From Hermatobates lingyangjiaoensis (lineage: Eukaryota > Arthropoda > Insecta > Hemiptera > Hermatobatidae): 64,000 bases of DNA. The translations under genes and the position numbers were made by a program. How positions within the stretch are numbered: the stretch's first letter is position 1; each line of letters begins with the position of its first letter. Where the stretch lies: contig JAPFBL010000254.1 in NCBI GenBank assembly GCA_026182355.1, positions 5,267,001 through 5,331,000 of the forward strand. The letters are read 5' to 3'. The notes under the pieces are model-generated. The model worked only from the letters and a program-made list of their open reading frames with translations. It made no database searches and was not told the origin of the DNA. Of the stretch, positions 1 to 12,800 are shown piece by piece.

Positions 1-825
1 AATATGGAGAAATTGAAAACCGGTTGCATGGGCAGGGAAATTAGGTATGATGGTTTTATCTATTCCAGTAATGTGTCAAGTAACATTTGTAGCACTAACA
101 GCCTTATACAGTTTTATTCTTCCTCCATAAATTGTGGTTCAATGAACCGTGAGATGTCCAATATGTACCTCTGTCTCAAATGCTCCATAATTGCAGTTTT
201 TCAGTATGTGATCCATGGTATGGTTACATGCCATCTGAGAGAGTATTAAGGGAGGTGCATAGAGTTCGATGGATCGAAAATATGGAAGTGCGCAGTGATC
301 ACAATCACAGTAACTGTGATTGAGGTTGAGGTTGCTCTTTATTGGTGTAAACTCAAGTTGTAGTCTCTGTGACATGCCACATTGCCTCCAACCCCTAACG
401 GTCAACTCGTTCTCGTTGCACTGTTCCACCATTGACATGCATTTCTTACTGACCTAGTTGGTCTGAAGCCGACTTAATTTTGAAGTAAGTTTGTTATTGC
501 ATTCTGTCTCTCATTTCGTACTCTTGATAGATTCCACGAATGGACACAGCTTCATTGGAAAAATGGAAAGTTCAAATATCTTTCGATATTTTAGTTGCCA
601 AAGAACTAAAAATAGAAACTAAGGAATCATTCACAGCAGTTCATTTTATTTCTTCTAACTGCAAAGAGACAAACTAGCTGGATAGTTTGCACTTTAATAT
701 CATTAGTTCCTTAACTGTCCTCATTCCTTCTTTTCGTTTTCATGAAATAAATGGTAATTCATGAGCTCCATCTTACTCAAATCGTTCATTGAAATGTGTT
801 ACTGATTGTAAATGTTATTTTGTAG
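1..825. other. Left-edge non-coding sequence
   Basis: I see no supportable exon here. Short open frames at 4-249 and 139-438 lie antiparallel over the same bases and have no recognisable domain. The stretch ends at a good splice acceptor (TTTTGTAG, 818-825) for the first visible exon of the unrecognised gene. It is therefore probably intron or 5' flank of that gene. Confidence 0.5.
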
Positions 826-3800
826 ATCTATGAAAGCGAAGTGTAAAAATAGTTTTTTCCCGCCTAAAGATGATACTCAGGATGAGGATTCTGCTCTGAG
901 TAACGATGTCAATCAGTCCTCAGACGACTCCAATGATAGGGTCAACTGCCTTCTCAACTCACACTCTAGTAAGTTACATTAATTTCTGTTTAAATAGCTC
1001 ATTATTATGTAAGTTTAAGGTAACAATGGTATAACCAGCTCCAAGAACACTAACATCCACCTGATTGTTATTCTACATCCAGAGCTGCCACAATACACTA
1101 ATCAAACTAATACATACACAGATTAATATTAATATAAATCGAGAATAATCTAAATCAGGGATGGACAACTCGTGGCTAATGCTCCAAACTTGACTCTTCC
1201 GATGGCTTTAATTCGCGTATTCCATCTTAGAGACAGGAGCACATTCATAGTACTGTAGTTTTTAGCAAACTCAGTTGTATTTAAAATTTTATAACATTTT
1301 CAACAAATGTTATTTTCTTTGTCATTAGTTAGATATATCCTTAATAATATAATTATTGGCAGTGTATTTCAGATTTTCTCTTCTAACTGATTTTTTTTTT
1401 AACATATTTTAATTTGAATATTTTACTATCCAACTTTATCTTGATAAATTTTTTTATCCAGGTTTGGTCCATCATCAAACAAGTCTCAAAGAAATTCCTT
1501 AAACCAAATTTGACACTGGGCCAAACCTCGATAAAGAAAAATAGTGCAAAACAGATCTGGTCGAGATAAAACTTTGTGTTTTATCTCATATAACTTTTAG
1601 AGATTCAGACGTGGCCTCATCTAAAAAGCTATTAACATAGAAATTTTTAAGACTTAACGATACCATTTGGTTCATTAGTATTGGACACACTGGGAGTATA
1701 GCCTGTTAAACTAATGGAATGTATTGTTAAAATACGAATTGTTATAAAACATTATGTTAAGCGCATATGTTAATACATATGTTGGAACATACATTTCCAA
1801 GTAGGTTGGTTCATGCATTTTCAGATGTTTAGTAACAAAAAACAAAAGGTCAGATATTAGTAACACAACAGCTACCTTACTTACTTACAGAAATGGTGTT
1901 AAGGGAACCAATATAAATGATAGCACGCCATTAACTTTCTGTTGATCCAAGTCAGTTTATCACGAGCTTTCGTTATGATTAGAAAAATGTCATCTTAGTT
2001 TTTCATATTCCTTGGTATAAGACACTTTACTTCACTGTTTGCATCTTCATATTCACCTCTGAATGACAAAAGGGAATATTCTTTATGGAAAACTTTTGGA
2101 ATAATTGTAGTCGACGTTGTTCACTCCTCTGTCAAAATGTCGAAGTTAATTTATTTTAAATGCATTTAGCGAATGGATATCCTATAGTTGTTTTAGATGA
2201 TCAAAGTGTTTGTGATAACTTCATATATTTAGGGTCTTCAGGCAATAAAAGCCTGTTGTGTAAACATAATGTTACAACGTATAAAAAGTTGACTTAATTT
2301 GTCTTATTCTCAAATATTTTAGAGCTTTTAAAGAAATATGTAAAACTAAATGTCGATTTATAAAAACTAAATACATTAGCTAAATGAATGAAGTTTGTGG
2401 AATTTGGAAAGAGGTTATCTAGGGTTATAGTTCCTGTCTATTCCTATATTTGATTGCGAACTTCACTTCTTATGGCATTTTTGAGATATACCCGCGAAAA
2501 TGATATATTATCCGAAACTGTAAGACTCAGGAATAGTTAATATATTATTTCAATTGCGTATTTGAATAATCTGGAATAGCATACATTCAACTTTACTAAA
2601 ATTAAACATATTACAACAAAATAAATTACTATCCATAAAGTAGCATGTATTGAATACCAATAAATAAAGTTAGTAAAATTTATTGAAATAGTTAATATTA
2701 AAATCGTGAAATAAAATGAAAATGTAAGCGAAATGAATTCAAAAAATGAAACGATCCGCTAGGGCAAAATATCAAGCGATTAAAAGAAAAGAACACGAAT
2801 GTCGAGCAGAACTCATCTTCTTCCCCTTTCCCTGATGATAATGAGGCCGAAATAATGGAGTAAATTGTGTGTTGTTTCTATGTGGCCTTTCCTTGTAGTC
2901 GTTTGATTATTTATATGAATATATATTATTAACTTGGTATTTTTATGTTGCAAAAAAACTTCACATGACCGTTGTAGTCAAATCAAACTACAGTGCTGCA
3001 CAAACTACAGTACAGCGACAATTTCACGAGCATTACGTATCATTTCAGATAATTACAACTATTTTAAAAAACTTATTAAAACTACATAAAAAAAACACTG
3101 AAGCTACACAAATAGCTGGTGTTTTAATTACCAATTAATGAACTATATTTTACTGAGGTTTTCAGTATCAGTTTTTTATTGCTTGCATTTATAGTGTTCG
3201 ATGTCCATCGAAGTATTTTGATAAGTTTAAGAGATAGCAAGAGAAAAAACTAAAAGTATTGAAAACAGGTACCAAACAAACTAATTTAAACAGGTCATTG
3301 GTTGTTAATTTTAACAGGTATTAATATTCTACAAGATACATTGCATATCCTTAGTTTTGGCCCAAAATTTGGTTTCTGTATACATTCAGTGATTTCCTAA
3401 CTATCCAGATAATATCAGACGTTGAAAATATTATTACAAAAATTGCAGATTAAGAGAAACACGACGAAATGAGCTCGAAGAGAGCTCGGTGTGCTAATTC
3501 TTAATAGCTTTAAAAACAAATAGAACAAATAAAGAACAATGATCGTATAAATAACTGCTAAATAGGGTTAAACATGTTTTACGAGAAAATTCACAACTAC
3601 TGGTACTGAGATCACATAAAACAAAGCGAACAATAATCATGGATAACAATTAATATGAAAACAAATTTAAACTTTTGTTAAGTTTTAACTCCACATATAG
3701 TAAATTAGACAAAAGAAAAAAACCCAACACTGTCTCTGCAATCAAAAACCAGTAAACTGATAAGAAATTTATATATGGATGAGAAAATAGATCTCGAAAC

Positions 3801-6800
3801 TGAATCAGAACTAATCATAAAGAATGGTCAATCCTACAAGATTATATTGCACAGTAAAAATGCAAAAAGAATGCAAACCTCTCCGCCCAGTGGTTAGTTT
3901 TGTAAATAATCCTCCTTATCGTACAGCAAAATATATTACCAATATGCTACAGCATCCAGTCAGATAAATACAATATTTCTATTCACATTCAAAAAAGAAC
4001 ATTAAAACAACAGATTGATAACCCAGAACACAGTCCTACCCCAGATAATGCAATCAACCACAATACAGGTCACTAACGCGCATAAAAGGGCTGTCGGAGC
4101 AACTTAGACATTTAAAGGTACCAACATGAAAATTGCTTACAAGTTAAAGACAAATTAAATTCAATTATTTTTTTTAAATACCAAATCACCTATTAATTAA
4201 TTCAACTGTAGTGGTGTCATATTTTCAACTCCGTGTGAAAATTGTGATGAAGTTTATATAGGCCAAAGAAATCAATGTTTAAAGGATATGTTGGCTCTAC
4301 ATAAGTATGATATTAAAAGAAATTGTTAACATCACTCAATTAACAGAACGTTAATCTAGACGACACAAAGATTATAGATTATGAAAACAATAAATATCCA
4401 TGGTAATAAAGAAACGATTCACATTCAGAACTATAAAAATGCATGCAATAAAAAAAAACGAATAATGATAACCTGAGAAAAAAAATATAGTTTAATAATT
4501 GGTAATTAAAAATATGTTTGTACCAGTAGCTTCCAGTTTTTTTTTGGCTGTAGTTTTCATGAGTTTTTTAAAATATTTCTGAGTTATCAAAATGTGATAC
4601 CGATTGTTTGTGAAACTGTCGCTAAGAGTAGCGCTGTGGTTTGATTTGAATACAACGGTCATGTAAGTTTCTTTTTTGTAATAGAAAAATACCAAGGTAT
4701 TCATGTAAATAATGTTACCATTCTATTTTTTTTATTAGTAACATTATTTACATGAATATACTAATAATGAAAATTATTAGTAAATTCATTATTACTAATA
4801 CTTAATTAAGTAATAACTTTCATAATAACTTCATAATATAACTTTCATTATTCATAAATTAATTCCTGTATTGATGAAACCCTGAAGATGTCTATAAATA
4901 TTGACGAAACATCGACTTAAAGATGTTTTACTGTTTGACACTGGACGAAACCTCGATAAAAAAAATAGTGATACATATATGTATATATACAGAAAATGAA
5001 ATGTTCATATTAGGATAATACCAAGTACAAAACATCAATTTTCTATTATTACCAGTAGAACGGTAAAATGTACCCGTATTGATATGCAGTAGTACGATAA
5101 AATAACTTTTTCCTTTGTTCAACATTGCCCAAAAATAATTGGTTTCTTTTCTACACTGAGAATGTATGACAAGTTTCATTACTCGTAATATTCATCAAAC
5201 CGTTGAAACCTGCAGCTTGTTCGTAGAATTTTGGAAACACATGTACGTCCAAATCTCAACAAAATTATGGAAAATTGATTGAAAACGTGGTGAATTCGTC
5301 CATATTGTAAGATTAATTTTTTTGTTGTTTAATATAGTTTACTTACAGTAACTGAAAATACGTTGTTATTATCCATTATATCCTCAGAACATCTCAACTG
5401 AGTTTCCTTCTAAACTTATTGTCGCAATTTTGTTATGAAAAGCAAGAAATTTATTTCAATTTTATAAACCTCTTATATCAATTGTGTGACGAAGATAATG
5501 GTGTTCAACTAAAACACCAGAAATCTTGTCTCTATCTTTTACCGACACGACCTTTCCCTTTCTGCGTACTTTGCTCTAATATAATAATTTCTCTTTTTTT
5601 TCTCTCATTGTTTCAGTTTCAGTCTTCTAAATTTACCAGAAACTCTAAATTTCATTTTACATGGTTGGTATATGGTTATGACCATGCCCGCAATTATTTC
5701 AAAATAATGATTCCACAGATTGTAATCCTATTGTAGATCTCTGTAAATGAATATGGTTTGATTTTCTTGCATTCAAATGATCACATTGGCAGATTATTTA
5801 AAGCAATGGTTTTAAAAGGTGATATTAGTAATCTACAGAGAGTCAAGCTGCGATTATTATAACGCTTCATGATAACTGTACTCGGGTTCCGGCTGACTCC
5901 AAATCCCTCATTCACAAATAATACTTTGACTCTGATCCATATTCGACATTGCCAAGTAAACGAAGCTATCTGAATTTGAAACAGTATTTTACGATTTGTA
6001 ATCTACTTGAATGTCATTATGATTATATGTAATAGTTAAATTCCTATATATGTGATATGTACTGGTTATAATATTTATTCTTTAATTTATTTTTTAATTT
6101 TAGAATATGACTCCAAAATATTGCATTACGTTCTTGAAACGAAGAAACACAATGGATCCTTTAATACTGTAAACAAGTCAAAGCAATGGGCCATTGTTGA
6201 ATGGGAAAATAATATTTTAATGTCGGAACAATATAAAAATGACATAAGAACAACATGGGAGGTAAGTTGGTGATATCATTTCTTTTGTTGTTCTTTATTA
6301 GTAATTATGTTTTCATTTAAAAATTATGAAAATAAGCACAGCTGTATATCTATGTATAACAAGATTTTGTAAGGAATACTTGAACTAAAAATCAACGGTT
6401 CTAAGCCACAATGAGGAATTCAGAAATGGGACTATGATCTTTTAAACAAAGTAACTAGTCCTCAAGTGATTAAATCCAGTTTATAGTGAGTCTGAAACTT
6501 TTTTATTATTTTTTTATCTGAAATGAAATATTATTGTAGAGTCATAAGTTGTTAGTACATTATAAAATATTAAGATTTTCAACGTATGACTGTGATGAGG
6601 CCTTCGAAAGATCTTTGTCTCATTTCACAACTCTTCCTGTGGTTTATACGTTGATTTATTTGGAAAGTAACCGTTTTGGAAAGAGTTTTGGATGTTTTAA
6701 GATTTTTCTAATCATCAAGTAAAAATTATTTATTAGTGTACTAAAGTTAATTTAATTTTAACTAACATGTATAATTTGTTGGTTTAGCTTGCAGCTGTTG

Positions 6801-9800
6801 GTCTTTTTCTAAAAGGTGCTCATGAAGCCTTGAATGTCCATGAAGTTTCGCAATATGAAGTTGAGCGAATGTTTCTTATGCCCAGAGAGTCGACTACATT
6901 GGCAACTCTAATGACGTCAATGTTGAGGTAGTTTCTTTGTTATGTAACTAAAGATATCTAATATTTATATTATTGAAACTATGTTATGTTGCAGTACTTC
7001 TACTTCAAGATGGAAGCTAGATGCTACAGTACCTACCATGACGTACGAGATTTGGAATAGTAGATTAAAACATAAAGTGTCTTCATGGTTTAGTTCTTTT
7101 TTCAATTCGAAAGGAGACGAAACTGCTGTAAGTTTTCAGTTGATTTCTTACTTAGTAACTGAAGAACTGCTGACCTTCACCAAAGTAGCGTATTACCCAC
7201 GTGTGAAACTGTAAATTTAAGCGCTGAAAAATCGAAAAGCACTCAATTTTTCTTGCTCTGAATCGCATGATCCCAACTATTGTCCCTTGTTATAAAACCC
7301 ATTATGGACGATTATCTGAAAATATATTTGGTACAAAAATAACTATGCTCAATAGTTGTACGGAAACAGCTGATGATTTGAATTAGCTTTTTTCCTAAGT
7401 AACCTGTCTTCTTTATTTCCTTTATTTGATTTTATTAGAAAATGAAACAGTTATATGAAAGACATTTCGAATTTAACATCAAATACCCGTATAAAAAATC
7501 AAAATGCCACTTTTTTAATGAAATATACTTTTTTCCAAATAATCTCTTTTAAAAATATAAACTTTTCCTGAAATTAACTGTTTTCTATTGTAGCTTACCC
7601 AAACTTTTATACTGAAGGTTTGAGGTTCGAACATGGCCATGAACCAAGATAATTTATTAATCTTAATATATTAATAAAGATGTAATATCCATTTTTATTG
7701 ATATCATTTTGTGTAAATCTTCCCAAACTTACTCTTCTTTTATTTCATCGCATTTCATTAAAACGTCCAAAGGGAATTTGTATTTTGCTTCTTTGCAGTC
7801 TTGTAAATACTTCAAAACAATGCAATTATTAGCAATTTGTCACTCGAATGACGAGTATGTCTGATCTTTACATCAGATCATCTGGTCATGCTTTGCATAA
7901 AATTCCAGTTAATATGGCGGGCTCTATTAGGAAGCTAAAGAACACTAATCTGCGTTAGCTTTTTTACGATTTTAAAAGTGTTCTGTTGCAAAAGAAAAGC
8001 ATAAAACGGCTTTGTTTGACTTTTGGAGATGAACAGCACACCATCAATTTTGACTGAGCACAAATTATTTGCAGAACTTAACAGCGGGTGTTTTAGTCTT
8101 TGTGAAGAGACTCGTGAAGGTCGCTCTGCATCGCTGACACGAAGAAAAGCGAAAACCAGCGTGCAAACCTGATCGAAGGAGTCGCTATATGATTGATGTC
8201 GACACTGAGTCATTCCCAGGCATTTGAATGAGGCAGGGGCAGTGACTACTTGAACATTTAAGTGTTTGACAAATTTTTTCACAAGTAATCCCCTATGCTT
8301 GTTATAGGCCAGGAAATAAATGTAATTTCTTGGTGATAAAACTTGATTTACTTTGATGCTAGTCTGTAGTATAGGTTTATGAAAATAGGGAAAATAAACA
8401 GACATTCTTTATTCGTTAAGCGCTTTTGAAGAAAAAGGTAGGTCTTTTTTTTCACGATTTTTTATATGTAGTTTTGGTGAAATAGGAGGATAGATAAGGA
8501 ATACTGAAAAATACTGATAAGGCCAGATCTTTCAGCTCTAAGCAAGTAGTAATCAAATAGTACATGTCGGGGGGGATTGACTTCTTTGCGATCGTATCAC
8601 ATGGGCTAGAGCGACTCCCCTCCATCTTAAGTCGAGATAAAAAAACAAAAGTACCACATCCAATCAGAAACTGTTATTATTTGAAACTGTTTGAAGAATG
8701 TTTAGTCGTTGATCTGTTATGTGTTCGCGTGAAATATTTTATTGTCAAAAGTCAGTTGACAGAACTACTCCCATTGGTCTATTGTATTTTAATTTAGAAT
8801 TTTTAATGTAATTAAAAATTTTGTGACAGTCAAAAAAATTGTTCATGTCTTCTAAGGGTGCTTCTTCTTGATTGGCTGATCAAAGTTCACTTTTCACTCT
8901 AACCCCTATTTTTTTATGTAGGGAGGTAAAAAAAATCTGAGCACGTGGTACATCGGAAAGGACGTTAAGTCGTTGTTCCTGAGTCTTGTCGTTGAACCTT
9001 GATGTCAGATACTGATTCCTACAAAATTTGGGACTCCTAAATGTAGAATCGTTAGGGAGACACAATATTCCCTTGAAGAATCTGTGTCAATGATTTAGCG
9101 CCTAGCAGACCCTCAGTCCCACCCCCCACCATCCCGCAAATAAAATAATAGAGACTTTATTTGGTTTTGGTATCTGCTAACTCTTTCCCAGTTATACCAA
9201 CATGAACCTCAGCCTTCTTTATGAGCACTACGTTCCCGACTTACTTTAAATATTCTGAATTTTTATTTTGTTTTCATGTTGAAATAACTGTCCCACAGCA
9301 ACAAGTCTGTCCATATAAATTATCAATGGATTTTTTTATCCCTTCTATAATTTTTTGCCCAATCAATTGTTTCTAAAATCTCAGTTTGCAGGCATTGGTG
9401 AATTCAACTCATGGTGAAACACAGATAAAGCAGTCCTTTTTAAAGAAAACTAAAATACGAATTTTTAAAAAATGAATTGAATTCAAATTACGAAATGTAA
9501 TTATTAATTCAAAAAATTGATGTATCACATATTATAAAATTCTTTTGAATTCAACATTTTTTGTATATGCCAAAAAATCATGACTAATATGCAGTATTAC
9601 ATGAAATTTCCTTTTAAAATGCCTTGTTTTAAATATGACTGAACAAATGCATAGGCTTTTGAGTCGTGTGGAATAGAGCCTCTTTTCTGGACCAGTGTGT
9701 GCCTTATGAACCCGTATGAAAATCAAGATTTTCACGAAATGTCTTTCACAGAAAAGATTATGATATTTAAGGCTCTATGTGATAATATTTACGTAAGTAT

Positions 9801-12800
9801 TGCCTACTGTAATTATGTTTAATAAAGTGGTTTTTTTTTATTTCTGATTTCGAAAACAAATTTCAGCATGCAAGTAAGAATGTTAAAGGTGCTTTTCCCC
9901 TGAAGACTAGTGGTGGTGGTGTATCAAAAGAAACAGAGGAACATCAGCTTGGCATTCACAATGGGAGCATGTACTATTACCTTCCTTTCTGGCCTTTCAT
10001 CCGAGTGTACAAACAGAAAGTACTTCCCGAATCAACGGTACTTATACTGTAACAAACCTGTCCACACCTTTTCAATCACAATGAATTGTTTATACATTAT
10101 ATATAGAGTGAATGTTATGTTTATTCTCAATTTTTTTTTTTAAAAAAAAGAAGAAAGGAAAATATGCTATGAGATCTTTCATCTAATTGCTTTAATTAGT
10201 GGTTTTCAGGGAACATTATTTTATTGTTTGAAGACAATTATAGCTTGGAAAAAAATAATAGCAATAAATAACAAAAATATAGAATACAAAATATTATCTA
10301 AATAATAAAACGCGACACGAAGGGAAGCATCCAAGATTGAGTAAGGAATTGATTCATTACCAGCATACTAACGATTATTATTTTCCTCTGTAGCTCTTAA
10401 TGTACCAATATACGTAATTAAAAATTACACAGAACGAACAAAACCTTACTATGATCAATGTTTTGAACATCAGTAAGACTACGATCAAGTTTTGAACATA
10501 AGTGCGTCATCAGGAAATTATAAGAAAATTCGCCCGCTTCATCTTCTAGTCAAGACGAACTGTTCGAAAATACCGACCATAGTAAGTGTTCTGCTCTGTT
10601 CATTGTAACTTTTAGTCGTATAAAAAATGATTAGGCCATCATATGAAATAAATGTATATATACAGAAAAAACACGCTTGAAACTAAACACTAAGGCTCAC
10701 TTTCAGTATGTCGACCCTTTTAATGTAGTTAAAAAAATCTTCTCACTGTAGGAAATGGTACGGCCAGAGAACGAAAACTCATATGTAGATACAAATTTCA
10801 CAGTAAACACTTGAAATAAAAATTGTCGTCCAAACCACAGCAGAACTTCGTACTGCAGTTAGATGTTTATATATATTATGATAGTGATATATATAAAATC
10901 AGGCGAATCATCACAATAAAAAAAAGAAAAGAATGATTTAATGCTCTTTTAGTTAAAAATTATACTTACTTGCTGTTCGATGATGTCTAGTGCAGGGGTT
11001 CTTAACCTCCGGGTGATTCCAAACCCCTAATGGAAAGTCCAATATGGTGTCATACCCCTTCACTTGACGGTTGAAATAATTATTACCAACCCTATTATTT
11101 GCCAGTATGTCTTCTAAATATGTTAATACTTTGAATATACTGTATTTAAGATATGGATTCCGCGGAATAGGACATCAACAAATCATAAGCATTGATAAAC
11201 ATTTCTAGTGAAAGCAAAATTAAAGTTACAGTCCATTTTTTTTTGTTACACAGAAGAAGAAAGAGAACATAAATGTAAACATTTTTTTTCCAATTTCGAC
11301 AATATGAAAAAATATACTTTTACTAGCCTAGTGAGATATTTGATATCTTGCTGCAATCAAAGCATCGAATCATGGTACAATTGCTGACAAAGCTATTCGC
11401 ATATCATCAGACACATGAATAGTCTATTTCTTGACAATAAACGCCAGAATCGCATTTTCTCCACATCGTGTAAGAAGCATTTCATATACCCACAACAATA
11501 TTTCCAGTCTTCCCGCTCAACAGAACAATAAATATCATGCACTAAGGATCTCTGATTGTTTATATTAGTCCCATACCCCCAGAATGTCGGTCCCACACCA
11601 CCACGGGGTACGGATACCCCTCGGTTAACAACCCCTGGTCTAGTCATAAACTTCAAGAGTATTAATTTATCATTTTCTTCTTTTCAATTTTGTTAGTTTA
11701 CTAACTATATATATTCTAATCAGTTTCTGGGGTTGAATTATTGGATAAATGATTGGTTTAGTAAATATTTAAAATTATTTATATTTTTTAACCAACTATA
11801 GTAAATATTTAAAATTATGTATATTAATGCCATATTTTTTAACCAACTATATACATTCATTTCTTATTCTAAATAAATAGTTAAATTTAGGCACAAATTT
11901 ATTAAAAATAATATAACTGTTTTTTTATTTGTTAATTACTTCTTGTCAATGTTTATGTACGTATTATTTAAGATTTAATATTTTCAGTGGGAAGGTGTAA
12001 AGGATACTGGTATAACAACACTGGGACTGCTGGAGAAATCTGTTTCCGTGTCAAATAAAGAAGGTATGATTCATTCGTCTTATTCTATGAACTTATCAAA
12101 TTTTTAATTACTATTTAGTATCTTTAGGTGCCATCTTTTCGATTCAATTTTACCTTGATGACAGAATAGTATTCATATTTTTATGACCATTTCTCATACA
12201 TGAAATCATCAAGGACATGGTCTCTTGACTATGGAGTCCTTCTCGGTTTTTTTTTTGAAGAGTAAGTGGAAAGGTAGGTATCTGTTGAAATGAAGAAGCC
12301 ACGTATTTACTTTGCTAAACTATTGAAGTTTGAAAGTTTTTGTGTGAAAAATAGTTATCTTCATGGACGATTAAGTAGGTAGTAATCACAGCTAGTTAGA
12401 AACATGGATCTTTAACAGTTAGGTAGAATGAACTCAGCCGGGTCCTGAGGTAGTACCTAAAGGAGACCCAAGAACCTTACTCATTGCATAGTCTGTAAAC
12501 CTATGACTGGAGGTAGGGCAGAGACCTTATACAAGTTAATTTATTTTAATGGAAGTCTATGTAATATTTTCTGACAAATATTATGAAGCAATGCGATTTA
12601 AATGAAAAAGATTGATATCTTTGATAAATGAAATGAATATTTGATATTCATGTATAAAAGTTCAGAAAATGCGTCCCCTGTCCCCAAATAAAAGGAGAGT
12701 TATTTTGTGTAAAGGGAAAAGAAGATATTTGAAATGAACTCTAGAGATAGGAAACGAGAGGAGGAAACAGATTGAGAAACTTTCCACGTAAGGTGCAACT

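Larger units (their letters stand above)
969..6103 (+). other. First visible intron of the unrecognised gene, rich in Penelope-like relics
   Basis: This 5.1-kb intron has a consensus donor (GTAAGT at 969) and a T-rich acceptor ending at 6103. It contains pieces of a decayed Penelope-like retroelement between about 1.47 and 4.97 kb, described separately, plus AT-rich sequence. No other exon is evident. The open frame at 5419-5736 runs across T-rich intron sequence and shows no domain. Confidence 0.6.
7128..11987 (+). other. Large intron of the unrecognised gene
   Basis: This 4.86-kb intron (donor GTAAGT, acceptor TTTTCAG) contains a possible two-exon small ORF (9739-10052) and a hAT-type non-autonomous element (10993-11637). 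An antisense open frame of 156 codons at 7935-8405 has no recognisable domain. Most of the rest is AT-rich without visible structure. Confidence 0.6.

Noticed and set aside
7935..8405. Antisense open frame of 156 codons
   Set aside because: No domain, no splice context, and it lies in an intron of a + strand gene. Its composition looks like a chance frame or decayed repeat.
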